DNA of 6,819 nucleotides from an uncultured Actinomycetes bacterium (GTDB taxonomy: Bacteria > Actinomycetota > Thermoleophilia > Solirubrobacterales > Solirubrobacteraceae), in NCBI GenBank assembly GCA_937888775.1, contig CALAQT010000495.1, positions 1 through 6,819 of the forward strand. The letters run 5' to 3'. A model generated the notes under the pieces. It saw nothing but the letters and a program-made list of their open reading frames with translations, ran no database searches and was not told the origin of the DNA. Both the position numbers and the translations under genes were made by a program. Shown in pieces: positions 1 through 5,670 of this stretch (its first letter is position 1; the number at the start of each line of letters is the position of its first letter).

Positions 1-666
1 GCACCTCCGACAATCTCTCCGACTCCGGCACGCAACATCATTCAACACCACCGCCGAGAGCCCTTCACATAACGCACCGCAAACCCACAGTTGATGACCA
101 GCGAGCCCTTAGTTCGTCGTCTTGCCGATCTCGGGTGTCGTCGAGACTCAGATCCGCAAACGTGATCATGCGGCCCCGCTGCCCGCCGGCGTGGATCGAG
201 GCGATCGTATTGGCGACAGGGATCGTCAGGATCCATGTCCGCCGCTGCGCTTGTGGATTCGCCCAGATGCAGGCGCGCGGTCGGCACCGGCGCGGTCGCT
301 GTTCCGCGAGCGCGTCGCGCCCGGCCGGCTTGCGCTCTTGATTGAGTCCGGGCTGGCGGCTGCCTTCTGCATTCGCGTGGAGGCAGCGGGCCGCGCCGCG
401 AGCTGGCGGGCGAGTGCTTTGTCGCCAAGGCAATCGCTGGCTCCAGGCCGCCTTGACCGCGAAAGGAATCGTGGGCTTCGCATTGCTGGACGCGAGCAAT
501 CGGGCGACAGCACTTGCGCGTGGCTGCGGCGATCAGCGCTGGTTGCGGCGACCCGTGTTCCGTACCGAAGGTCGGGTCCGAGTTCGTTCAGCCGCAGCTC
601 GGCGAGATGCACGGATCCAACCGCCGGCCGCGGCGCGCGCCAGGGCGTGCGATCATCGACACCGCA
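1..666. other. Gene-poor stretch upstream of the toxin-antitoxin operon
   Basis: No reading frame here has a believable start, ribosome binding site and protein-like sequence together. Frames overlap on both strands, as expected from GC-rich DNA. The most protein-like piece is on the minus strand (about 330 down to 65), with residues such as RTWILTIPVANTIASIH and a tail ITFADLSLDDTRDRQDD. It has fairly GC-rich third positions but no recognisable family and no clear start, so it could be a decayed gene end. Positions 409-513 are one copy of a degenerate repeat that recurs after the toxin gene. A 10-bp GC palindrome, GGCGCGCGCC, lies at 632-641, 25 bases before the antitoxin ATG. I see no convincing promoter for the operon. 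Confidence 0.5.
409..513 (+). repeat. Degenerate direct repeat, copy A (left of vapBC45-like operon)
   Basis: This segment aligns over its full length with 1865-1970 with only about one base of length difference. The left block (409-435) matches at about 25 of 27 positions: it starts GGCGAGTGCTT and runs to CCAAGGCAATC. A GAAAG block follows at equal spacing. The right end GGGCGACAGCAC (502-513) is identical in both copies. The middle is strongly diverged. On the minus strand both copies read IALATKHSP in one frame, so they may derive from the same coding fragment, but the frame is not maintained across this copy. The identity of the parent element is unknown. Confidence 0.6.
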
Positions 667-1344
667 ATGTCCGTGACCGTTCTTGACAGAGAGATCTTCA
701 GCGAGGCCGAGGCCGCCCGGCTCCTGCGCGTTGCGCAGGGGACGCTCCATTATTGGCTGAACGGCGGGCAGCGTCGCGGGCGGACATATCCGCCCGTCAT
801 CCGTACCGAGCCGCGCGATGGCAGAGTCGTCACCTGGGCTGAATTCGTCGAAGCCGGACTCCTACGCGGCTACCGACGCGACCTGCAGGTACCGATGCTC
901 GAGGTGCGCGCGTTCGTCGACCTGCTCCGAGCCCGATTTGAGATCCCGTACCCGCTGGCACATGCCCAGCCGTTCGTCGGCGAAGGCAAGCAGCTGGTAT
1001 GGGATGCCCAGGAGGAGGCTGAACTCGACCCCGACTTCTGCCTAATCGCTGAGGTGCGCGGCCAGCTCGTATTGACCCCCGCGTCCCAGGCGTTCTACGC
1101 CCGCGTCAGCTGGACCGACGACGTTGCGGCTGCCTGGCGCCCTGCCGACAACCCTGACTCGCCGGTGCGGATCGATCCTGAAACCAGGTTCGGGCGACCG
1201 TCTATCAAGGGCATCAGCACCGAGATCCTTTGGGAGCACGCCGAGTCGGGCGCCAGCCTCGAAGAGATCGCCCACGCCTTTGATCTCGAAGTTGCCGACG
1301 TCCGCTGGGCAGTCTCGTACGAGTCTGCTCCGGCGGCCGCGTGA
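667..1344 (+). CDS. VapB45-like antitoxin (HTH plus DUF433)
   Basis: This 225-residue protein is the likely antitoxin of the pair, neutralising the downstream PIN-like toxin and probably repressing the operon. Residues about 11-34 (FSEAEAARLLRVAQGTLHYW) look like a MerR-type helix-turn-helix, fitting operator binding. Residues about 166-218 match the DUF433 pattern: VRIDPETRFGRPSI, then ISTEILWEHAESGASLEEIAHAF, then VADVRWAVSY. The family is known from M. tuberculosis VapB45 (about 239 residues), so this length fits. The frame is open upstream to 514, but that extension has no family features, so ATG 667 is preferred. No Shine-Dalgarno is visible, so the mRNA may have a very short leader. The stop overlaps the toxin GTG by 4 bases, implying translational coupling. 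Family assignment is from sequence pattern and memory, not a search. Confidence 0.85.
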   Translation: MSVTVLDREIFSEAEAARLLRVAQGTLHYWLNGGQRRGRTYPPVIRTEPRDGRVVTWAEFVEAGLLRGYRRDLQVPMLEVRAFVDLLRARFEIPYPLAHAQPFVGEGKQLVWDAQEEAELDPDFCLIAEVRGQLVLTPASQAFYARVSWTDDVAAAWRPADNPDSPVRIDPETRFGRPSIKGISTEILWEHAESGASLEEIAHAFDLEVADVRWAVSYESAPAAA

Positions 1345-1781
1345 CCGAGCCTCGCGCCGCGACCGTCCGCTTCTACTTCGACGCCGACGTGCTCGGCGTT
1401 GCCAAGGTGATCGCCGCGCTGCGCTACGACGCGACCTATCCCGGCGATCCCGGAGCGACGATCAACAGACGAATCCGGCCAGCCTGCCCGCTTACAACAC
1501 CGGCCGTCAAGGACGAGGTGTGGATTCCTGAGGTCGCCCAGCGCGGATGGTTGATCATCACACGAGACCGCCACATCCAGGACCACCCGGCCGAGATAGC
1601 CGCCGTCCGAGACCATGGCGCCAAGATGGTCGCGCTCAGCGCCGCCGACGCCGGCAGCGTTTGGAACCAGTTGGAAGTTGTGATGGCGAACTGGCGCAGG
1701 TTCGAGGACATCGCATCCGGGGCGGGTCCGTTCATCTGGCGTGCCACACGCTCCGGCTTGGGGAAGGTCAGCCTCGACTGA
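1341..1781 (+). CDS. VapC45-like PIN-like toxin
   Basis: A 146-residue protein starting at GTG, overlapping the antitoxin stop in a GTGA. It resembles the VapC45 PIN-like family, predicted metal-dependent ribonucleases that are the toxin half of type II toxin-antitoxin pairs. Visible features are an N-terminal strand with acidic residues (RFYFDADVLGVAKVIAALR, D14 and D16), a second acidic patch (KDEVWIPEVAQRGW, D58, E59, E64) and LIITRDRHIQ with D76, followed by the PAEIAAVRDHGAK helix and strand. These are where such folds place active-site acids, though which ones are catalytic is inference. No separate ribosome binding site is seen, so translation probably depends on the antitoxin gene. 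The length fits the M. tuberculosis counterpart (about 138 residues). It appears intact. The RNA target cannot be read from sequence. Confidence 0.85.
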   Translation: MTEPRAATVRFYFDADVLGVAKVIAALRYDATYPGDPGATINRRIRPACPLTTPAVKDEVWIPEVAQRGWLIITRDRHIQDHPAEIAAVRDHGAKMVALSAADAGSVWNQLEVVMANWRRFEDIASGAGPFIWRATRSGLGKVSLD

Positions 1782-1864
1782 TTAGACGTAGGTGGTCAAC
1801 ACTCCGTCCGTGAGGGCAGTAAGCGCTGTCAGCTCGATGGGAGCGGCGAGGGTCGGCCGCCGAC

Positions 1865-1970
1865 GGCGAGTGCTTCGTCGCCAAGGCGATCACCCGCCGC
1901 GTGGCGGCGAGATTACGAAAGCGATCGTCCGACGCCACCGTCGGCGACGCATGCCTGTGGGCGACAGCAC
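1865..1970 (+). repeat. Degenerate direct repeat, copy B (right of vapBC45-like operon)
   Basis: This is the partner of 409-513 in the same orientation, starting 83 bp after the toxin stop codon. It keeps the left block (GGCGAGTGCTT, then CCAAGGCGATC), the central GAAAG and the identical right end GGGCGACAGCAC (1959-1970). The spacing between blocks is the same except for one base. On the minus strand this copy stays in one frame across the unit (DDRFRNLAATRRV, then IALATKHSP). That suggests it is the less decayed copy if the repeat was once coding. Confidence 0.6.
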
Positions 1971-2001
1971 GAGTGAGCGGCACGTGAGCGTCGGACAGGG
2001 C

Positions 2002-2017
2002 AGCACGTGTGCTTTTT
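2002..2017 (+). terminator. Weak terminator-like hairpin with T-run
   Basis: AGCAC (2002-2006) and GTGCT (2009-2013) form a perfect 5-bp stem around a 2-base loop, or a 4-bp stem with a CGTG loop. The run T2013-T2017 follows directly. It lies 220 bp downstream of the toxin gene on the matching strand. The stem is short, so it may have no function. Confidence 0.2.
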
Positions 2018-2340
2018 CGGAGAGCAGACGTCCGGATGGGTGACTGAGCGCTCCACGGCGACCGCGTCTTCGGTGCCAGCGCGTCCTTTTCACGCGAACT
2101 CACAGGCCACACGGAGGTCCGCCAACTGGTCCGTACCGGCTCTTCTGCATAAGCATGTCGCGAGGTGCGACCACATCCTGAGACTGCCCCTGGTTCGTGA
2201 ATGCGGCAGTGAGAGGCGGATCGGCACGAAGCGCCGGATCTCCTCAAAGGGGGCAGCGTCTTCGAGACTGCCGGAACTCGATCAGAGGAGCAGCGGTTTG
2301 TCGCGCGTCGGTGTCGGTGAGCTCACATCCGATCGCCGAA

Positions 2341-3399
2341 CTACCGGTTCGGTTGAACCGGGGCCGCCGTAGCGTACAGTCTGCCGTCCGGCGTGACCGC
2401 GTATAGGTGCTTGGCGGATAGCCCTGCCAGCGACGCACTCGGCGGCCGGGTGAGCCTGAACCGGCGGAGGGTCGGAAGAAACAGGCCGTCGAACGCCGGA
2501 TGGCTGTAGCCGGTCATCCAGATCACGGCGCGCGTGTTCGCGGCAATCGGCCATCCATTGGGGTCGATCGATTTGCGTAGCCGCGAGGCGCACCGCTCAA
2601 GGTACGTATAGAGATTCAGGTTGCCGGCCGACCATTGTTGGGCTACTGCGAACTGGCCGTAGAACTCGATCGTCCCCGGCATGGTTCCGGAGTTCGGGTC
2701 TGTAAAGCCACGCGGCACCCTCAGCGGCTCGCAGAGCGTTCGCGTGAGCGTCGGCGAGTTCAGATCGGGAATCTCAGTGCCGCCCGGCTTCCAATCTGGC
2801 GGTTGGTCGTCGACCTCTCCACTCTGGATGTTCTGGAAGCCGAAGGTTGTCGGTCCGCAGTGATAGCCACAGGTGATCTGGAACTCAAACCACTGGCTGC
2901 CGATCGCGGCGTAGTCTGTGCTGCACTGCGGATCCCCCGTCTTGCAGTCGGGATTGAACGCGAACAACTGGTTCAAATTTGGACTAAGCGGCGTCCACGT
3001 CCCGTTCGGGATGCTGTACAGCTCGTAATACCGCAGGGTCGGATAAGGCGGATCGCATCTCGCCACCACCCACGAGCCACCGAGCGCCGAGCCCCCGAGC
3101 GCCGGCGTGTTGGCGTTGAAAAAGTAACAACCAGCCGGAGGCGTCAACACGACCCGCTTCCCGGTCTGCTCGTCGATCACAAGGCCTGAACCCGGTGTCT
3201 TCCCGAGAAAGACATAGCGTCCGGTCGCCAGCACACCGTACGCAACCCCGCTTGGAGCGACTACGTGCCACTTCGGGCGCAGCACCAGGATTGCAGGTCG
3301 TTTTGGCTTGTGCCTAGGGACCTTCGCCTGCGCCACGGAACCGGCAACCATCACCACGAGCCCGAGGAAAATAGACATTGATCGCCGGAACCCTGGCAC
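2341..3399 (-). CDS. Exported protein of unknown function, signal peptide, cysteine-rich
   Basis: I do not recognise this 352-residue protein. Its N-terminus is a standard Sec signal: a positive start (MPGFRRS), a hydrophobic stretch (IFLGLVVMVAGSV) and a likely cleavage after AQA at about residue 25. The mature part is rich in W, Y, P and G. It has eight cysteines (91, 115, 152, 159, 177, 181, 223, 270), an even number consistent with disulfides outside the cytoplasm. Strand-turn segments such as RYVFLGKTPG and the late HLYAVTPDGRLYAT resemble blades of a beta-propeller-like fold, but this is a guess. The GTG start at 3399 is preferred over the in-frame ATG at 3378 (residue 8) because the latter would remove the basic residues of the signal. 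No clear ribosome binding site is seen for either. It has no operon partner; a broken DUF2182 gene ends about 75 bp upstream. Confidence 0.8.
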   Translation of the reverse strand: MPGFRRSMSIFLGLVVMVAGSVAQAKVPRHKPKRPAILVLRPKWHVVAPSGVAYGVLATGRYVFLGKTPGSGLVIDEQTGKRVVLTPPAGCYFFNANTPALGGSALGGSWVVARCDPPYPTLRYYELYSIPNGTWTPLSPNLNQLFAFNPDCKTGDPQCSTDYAAIGSQWFEFQITCGYHCGPTTFGFQNIQSGEVDDQPPDWKPGGTEIPDLNSPTLTRTLCEPLRVPRGFTDPNSGTMPGTIEFYGQFAVAQQWSAGNLNLYTYLERCASRLRKSIDPNGWPIAANTRAVIWMTGYSHPAFDGLFLPTLRRFRLTRPPSASLAGLSAKHLYAVTPDGRLYATAAPVQPNR

Positions 3400-3472
3400 G
3401 CAAGTAAGAACGTCGCCAGCTACGAAAAGTTGTGCTCAGCCACAAGGCAGCTGGAGTGCCCCCGGTTTCAGG

Positions 3473-3645
3473 CGCCATCATCACCACCCATGAGCCGGTG
3501 AACCAGCCGAGCGTCCCCAGGTCGGTGCCGGGCCCCCGTCCATCCCCGCAATCCGCTCGACGGTCCACCACCACGCCAGCCCGGCAGTGGCCAGTAGCCC
3601 CGCGACCACTTTTGGGTGCTGGCGCGCGGCCTGAAGCGGCGTCAC
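3473..3645 (-). pseudogene. Truncated, frameshifted DUF2182 membrane protein fragment
   Basis: The fragment starts at GTG 3645, overlapping the DUF899 stop by 4 bases, with GGAG seven bases ahead. The first frame reads TPLQAARQHPKVVAGLLA, then TAGLAWWWTVERIAGMDGG, including one membrane helix. The reading then has to move into another frame at about 3530-3537 to continue GTDLGTLGWFTGSWVVMM. That is the characteristic start of DUF2182 predicted metal-binding membrane proteins, which normally continue AAMM with more helices. Here homology stops at about 3473 and unrelated sequence follows. So there are two lesions: a missing base at a five-G run on the coding strand (six would restore the frame), and loss of most of the roughly 250-residue protein. 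The arrangement suggests it was once co-translated with the DUF899 gene. Family recognition is from memory of the motif. Confidence 0.6.
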
Positions 3646-4397
3646 GCGCCGGCTCCGAGGTTGGGGGTCTGCTCGTACTCGTCGTGGCGGCGGATCCACG
3701 ACGGCTCGGTGGCGCTCTCGTCGCGACCCTTCGGCGTCCGGTCCAGCAGGCCGTAGTAGGCCATTGCGGGCTCGAGGCCGCGGGCGGTCGTTACATAAGT
3801 CCGGTAGACGTTCCCGTCCGATAGCGCGTACACGCTCAGGCCCGGTCCCTCGGAGACGTACCCCACCACGTCCGTCCCGCACATGCGCGCGTTTTGCTCG
3901 ACGGTCAGCGGGATCTCGCCCTCCAGGAACGGCTTCAGCTCCTCCTCGGTGTACAGGAAGCCGAGATCACGGTTGAAGTCGCTGCCGCCGCTCGAGACCC
4001 AGTCGATGCGCCAGCCCATCCGCTCCCTGTAGGCGAGGAGCTTCTCGAGCGGCGCGCGGGAGGCGAGCAGCAGAGTGGTGTCCCTGGCCTTCAGGTGGGC
4101 GACCTGGGGATCGAGCGTGTCCGTGATCGAGGAGCAGACCGGGCAGCCTGCCTCCCAGGGCGGCCCGAACATGAAGTGGTAGACGAGCAGCTGGGAGCGG
4201 CCGTCGAAGAGATCGGCGAGGGTCTTCGTGCCGTGCACGGTCTCGAACCGGTACTCCTTCTCGACCGGGACCCAGGGCAGCTCGCGCCTCTTCCTGGCCA
4301 GTTCGTCGCCGCGGCGGGTGAGCTCCTTCTCCTCCGTCAGCAACTCGTCGCGCTCCGCCTGCCACTCCTCCTGCGTGCCGATCCTGTGCTCTGTCAT
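3642..4397 (-). CDS. DUF899 family thioredoxin-like protein
   Basis: A complete 251-residue DUF899 protein. Residues 1-45 are a charged helix (MTEHRIGTQEEWQAERDELL onward), followed by ELPWVPVEKEYRFET. A thioredoxin-like core follows, with LVYHFMFGPPWEAGCPVCSS giving C85-P-V-C88, the position of a redox motif in this family. Later blocks are GWRIDWVSSGGSDFNRDLGF, a VYRTYVTTARGLE strand and the diagnostic C-terminal WIRRHDEYEQTPN. A cytoplasmic thiol or peroxide-related role is plausible, but no reaction is established for the family that I can cite. The start is ATG 4397, with a strong AGGAGGT (4407-4413) nine bases ahead. The frame remains open further upstream across arsR, but that part is only antisense shadow. 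It is divergent from arsR across 51 bp, so the repressor probably controls it. The broken DUF2182 gene overlaps its stop. Confidence 0.9.
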   Translation of the reverse strand: MTEHRIGTQEEWQAERDELLTEEKELTRRGDELARKRRELPWVPVEKEYRFETVHGTKTLADLFDGRSQLLVYHFMFGPPWEAGCPVCSSITDTLDPQVAHLKARDTTLLLASRAPLEKLLAYRERMGWRIDWVSSGGSDFNRDLGFLYTEEELKPFLEGEIPLTVEQNARMCGTDVVGYVSEGPGLSVYALSDGNVYRTYVTTARGLEPAMAYYGLLDRTPKGRDESATEPSWIRRHDEYEQTPNLGAGA

Positions 4398-4406
4398 CAA
4401 CGTGCT

Positions 4407-4413
4407 ACCTCCT
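4407..4413 (-). promoter_or_regulatory. Strong Shine-Dalgarno of the DUF899 gene
   Basis: On the minus strand this reads AGGAGGT, with nine bases to the ATG at 4397. It fixes the start of the DUF899 gene despite the longer open frame upstream. It contrasts with the opposite gene arsR, which has no room for such a site. Confidence 0.85.
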
Positions 4414-4435
4414 GTCTGGGTCTGCGGGCGGCCCC

Positions 4436-4441
4436 TATAAT
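4436..4441 (+). promoter_or_regulatory. Consensus -10 box of arsR, implying a leaderless mRNA
   Basis: TATAAT matches the sigma-70-type -10 consensus perfectly. Only seven bases separate it from the arsR ATG at 4449. Transcription usually begins about seven bases after the box, so the mRNA should start at or next to the ATG. No good -35 is visible at the normal spacing (4413-4418 reads TGTCTG), and the region upstream is G/C-rich. On the minus strand the same AT-rich patch gives TATAGG (4439-4434), a possible -10 for the DUF899 gene. Confidence 0.55.
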
Positions 4442-4461
4442 TAGCAGAATGGCTAACGATA
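4436..4461. promoter_or_regulatory. Candidate ArsR operator: 26-bp dyad over -10 box and start codon
   Basis: The left arm TATAATTAGC (4436-4445) and right arm GCTAACGATA (4452-4461) are inverted repeats matching at 8 of 10 positions around a 6-base centre. The inner TTAGC/GCTAA pair is perfect. Imperfect dyads of this kind over promoters are typical ArsR/SmtB targets. This one covers the arsR -10 box and start codon and the AT-rich patch where the divergent DUF899 promoter should be, so binding could repress both directions. Binding itself is inference. Confidence 0.5.
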
Positions 4462-4766
4462 CGTTCAGCGCTCTTGCCCATCCACTCCGGCGCGAGATCG
4501 TCGAGCGCCTCAGCGGAGGACCTGCGACGGTCGGGGAGGTGACACGCGGCTTCGGGGTTTCGAAGCCGACCATCTCGCGGCACCTGCGAATGCTGGAGGA
4601 GGCAGGTGTCGTGAGCCGCGTGATCGTTGGGCGGACCCACCGGCTCGCGTTGCGGCCCGAGGCGCTTGCCGAGGCTTCGGATTGGATAGAGAGCCAGCGG
4701 GAGCGCTGGGAGCGCCTCTTCGATGTCGTCGGCGAATATCTGGAGGATCGGAAGGTGCGCCGGTGA
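4449..4766 (+). CDS. ArsR-family winged-helix repressor
   Basis: A 105-residue transcription factor. Residues 5-20 (TFSALAHPLRREIVERL) are the family's opening helix, residues about 26-50 hold the helix-turn-helix (ATVGEVTRGFGVSKPTISRH with LRMLEEAGVV), and residues about 55-70 form the wing (VSRVIVGRTHRLALRPE). A C-terminal dimerisation helix follows. There is no cysteine at all, so it lacks the ELCVC-type metal site and is probably not a metal sensor. Such ArsR genes are commonly paired with an SRPBCC gene, as here. ATG 4449 is chosen because the homology starts there and a perfect -10 box sits seven bases upstream. The frame is open further upstream, but only antisense to the DUF899 gene. 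It overlaps the SRPBCC gene by 4 bases and is likely autoregulated through the 4436-4461 dyad. Confidence 0.92.
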   Translation: MANDTFSALAHPLRREIVERLSGGPATVGEVTRGFGVSKPTISRHLRMLEEAGVVSRVIVGRTHRLALRPEALAEASDWIESQRERWERLFDVVGEYLEDRKVRR

Positions 4767-5202
4767 GCGAGGAGTTCGGCCGCGTGGTGCGTATCGAGCG
4801 GACCTTCGCGGCTTCGCCCGAGGACGTCTTCGATGCCTGGACGAGCCCCGAGGTGATGCGGCGCTGGTTCCACTGCGCCACCGACTGGGCCACCCCGGAG
4901 GCCGAGGTCGATCTCTGGGTGGGGGAAAGGTTCGGGTGGTGATGCGCAGGCCCGACGGCACGGAAGTCGAGGCGCAAGGCGAGTACACGCTGATCGATCG
5001 GCCGCACCGGCTGGTGATGACCTGGACCTTCGATGACGATCCCTCCAACGAGCAGCTGATCGAGCTGTCATTCTCGGAGGCCGACGGCTCGACGACGGTG
5101 CTGATGGTCAACAGCAGCATCTCGACCGACGAGCGCCGCGACGCCCAGGATGAGGGATGGCATGGGTGCCTCGACGAGCTCGAGCGCGTAGTGGCCGGCT
5201 GA
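4763..5202 (+). pseudogene. AHSA1/SRPBCC-domain protein split by a one-base frameshift
   Basis: Translation starts at GTG 4763 inside the arsR stop (GTGA), with GGAAGG seven bases ahead. The first frame reads RVVRIERTFAASPEDVFDAW, then TSPEVMRRWF, the standard AHSA1 opening, and ends at TGA 4940-4942 after 59 residues. The rest of the family sequence (VRVVMRRPDGTEVEAQGEY, then HRLVMTWTFDDD and the C-terminal DEGWHGCLDELERVV) is in the -1 frame to 5202. Joining them at the GGGGG of 4921-4925 gives a 146-residue protein reading DLWVGGKVRVVM, a normal length for the family. So one G is missing relative to an intact gene. It may be a sequencing error, a real mutation or a translational frameshift. 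SRPBCC folds bind hydrophobic ligands; none is indicated here. Confidence 0.85.
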
Positions 5203-5315
5203 TTCGACGAACGCCGCGTTCTGCTTGTCGGATTGCGGTGTGATCGGCGTGATCGCCGACTCAGTCCTTCTCCGCGCGGAACGGAGGCACGCTCGCACTC
5301 ACGTCCGTTGGGGAC

Positions 5316-5398
5316 CGTCTAGCTAGACGCTCTCGTCGGTAAATACCGGCTAGCGGTGCGCTCGGGAGCGCACGCTCCCTTTCGCTCAAATTCGAGCG
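5316..5398. repeat. Cluster of consecutive palindromes
   Basis: Five dyads follow or overlap each other in 83 bases. CGTCTAGCTAGACG (5316-5329) is a perfect 14-bp palindrome. CGGTA/TACCG (5337-5341, 5344-5348) flank AA. GTGCGCTC/GAGCGCAC (5356-5363, 5366-5373) are perfect 8-bp arms. GGGAGCG/CGCTCCC (5364-5370, 5373-5379) follow, and then CGCTC/GAGCG (5383-5387, 5394-5398). The third and fourth share bases and cannot form at the same time. CGCTC or GAGCG occurs five times in about 40 bases. Confidence 0.6.
5364..5382 (+). terminator. Possible intrinsic terminator after arsR-SRPBCC
   Basis: GGGAGCG and CGCTCCC form a perfect GC-rich 7-bp stem (6 bp with a GCAC loop), followed by TTT at 5380-5382. 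It is on the right strand to end the arsR-SRPBCC transcript but lies about 160 bp past the stop codon. The T-run is short, and it is part of a larger palindrome cluster, so another role is possible. Confidence 0.3.
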
Positions 5399-5670
5399 CG
5401 AGGATTGGCGCCAAGCGAGCCCGGCGTGGGTTCTGCTCAGTCGCCCTTCCGGCCACGCGATCGCGGCTTCTGCTTCAGTCGGCCGCCGGCCCGGAGTAGA
5501 ACCGGGATCTCGACCACCATTGGCCTGCCACGTGCCTGGTGGTTCGTGGAAGCCGTAGTGCTGGCTACCTCTCCGACATTCGTAGACAACACGCTGCTTG
5601 GCTCGAGCGCACCGATGAGAATCGATCAAGCCTACGGTCTTACGCTGTACATCGAGACAAGGGAGCGGTC

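Larger units (their letters stand above)
1782..2340. other. Gene-free stretch between convergent genes
   Basis: This 559-bp gap separates the end of the toxin gene from the end of the exported-protein gene on the opposite strand. Overlapping open frames on both strands lack recognisable domains or ribosome binding sites. It holds copy B of the degenerate repeat (1865-1970) and a weak terminator-like hairpin at 2002-2017. The minus-strand frame across 1768-2247 contains the repeat-derived IALATKHSP stretch but otherwise reads like non-coding GC-rich DNA. I see nothing else here. Confidence 0.5.
5203..5670. other. Non-coding gap with palindromes between SRPBCC and VOC genes
   Basis: No reading frame in these 468 bases has a recognisable domain or a believable start. 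The notable content is the cluster of palindromes at 5316-5398. A further minus-strand 5-bp stem with a 7-base loop (CCCGG, TTCTACT, CCGGG) at about 5493-5509 looks like a tRNA T-arm but has no accompanying arms. No clear promoter for the VOC gene is visible. Confidence 0.5.

Noticed and set aside
122..676. 184-residue plus-strand open frame upstream of the antitoxin
   Set aside because: It is R/S/A-rich with no domain-like pattern and no ribosome binding site. It overlaps equally long frames on the other strand, as expected by chance in GC-rich DNA.
2344..2361. Perfect hairpin CCGGTTC/GAACCGG at the last codons of the exported-protein gene
   Set aside because: Considered as a terminator, but it lies before the stop codon and has no T-run on either strand. 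A 7-bp hairpin within coding sequence can arise by chance.
3894..4448. Upstream extension of the arsR frame on the plus strand
   Set aside because: It is fully antisense to the DUF899 gene. The ArsR fold begins at ATG 4449, directly after a consensus -10 box.
4921..4930. Programmed -1 ribosomal frameshift site in the SRPBCC gene
   Set aside because: GGG can re-pair in the -1 frame, but the next codon GAA cannot, so it is not a canonical slippery heptamer. I keep it only as a minor alternative to mutation or sequencing error.
4398..5120. N-terminal extension of the DUF899 frame across arsR on the minus strand
   Set aside because: The homology and the strong AGGAGGT both place the start at 4397. 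The extension is R/S/P-rich antisense shadow of the ArsR and SRPBCC genes.
5493..5509. tRNA-like T-arm on the minus strand (CCCGG, TTCTACT, CCGGG)
   Set aside because: The loop has T rather than a purine at the position 57 equivalent. No anticodon, D or acceptor arms can be found around it.
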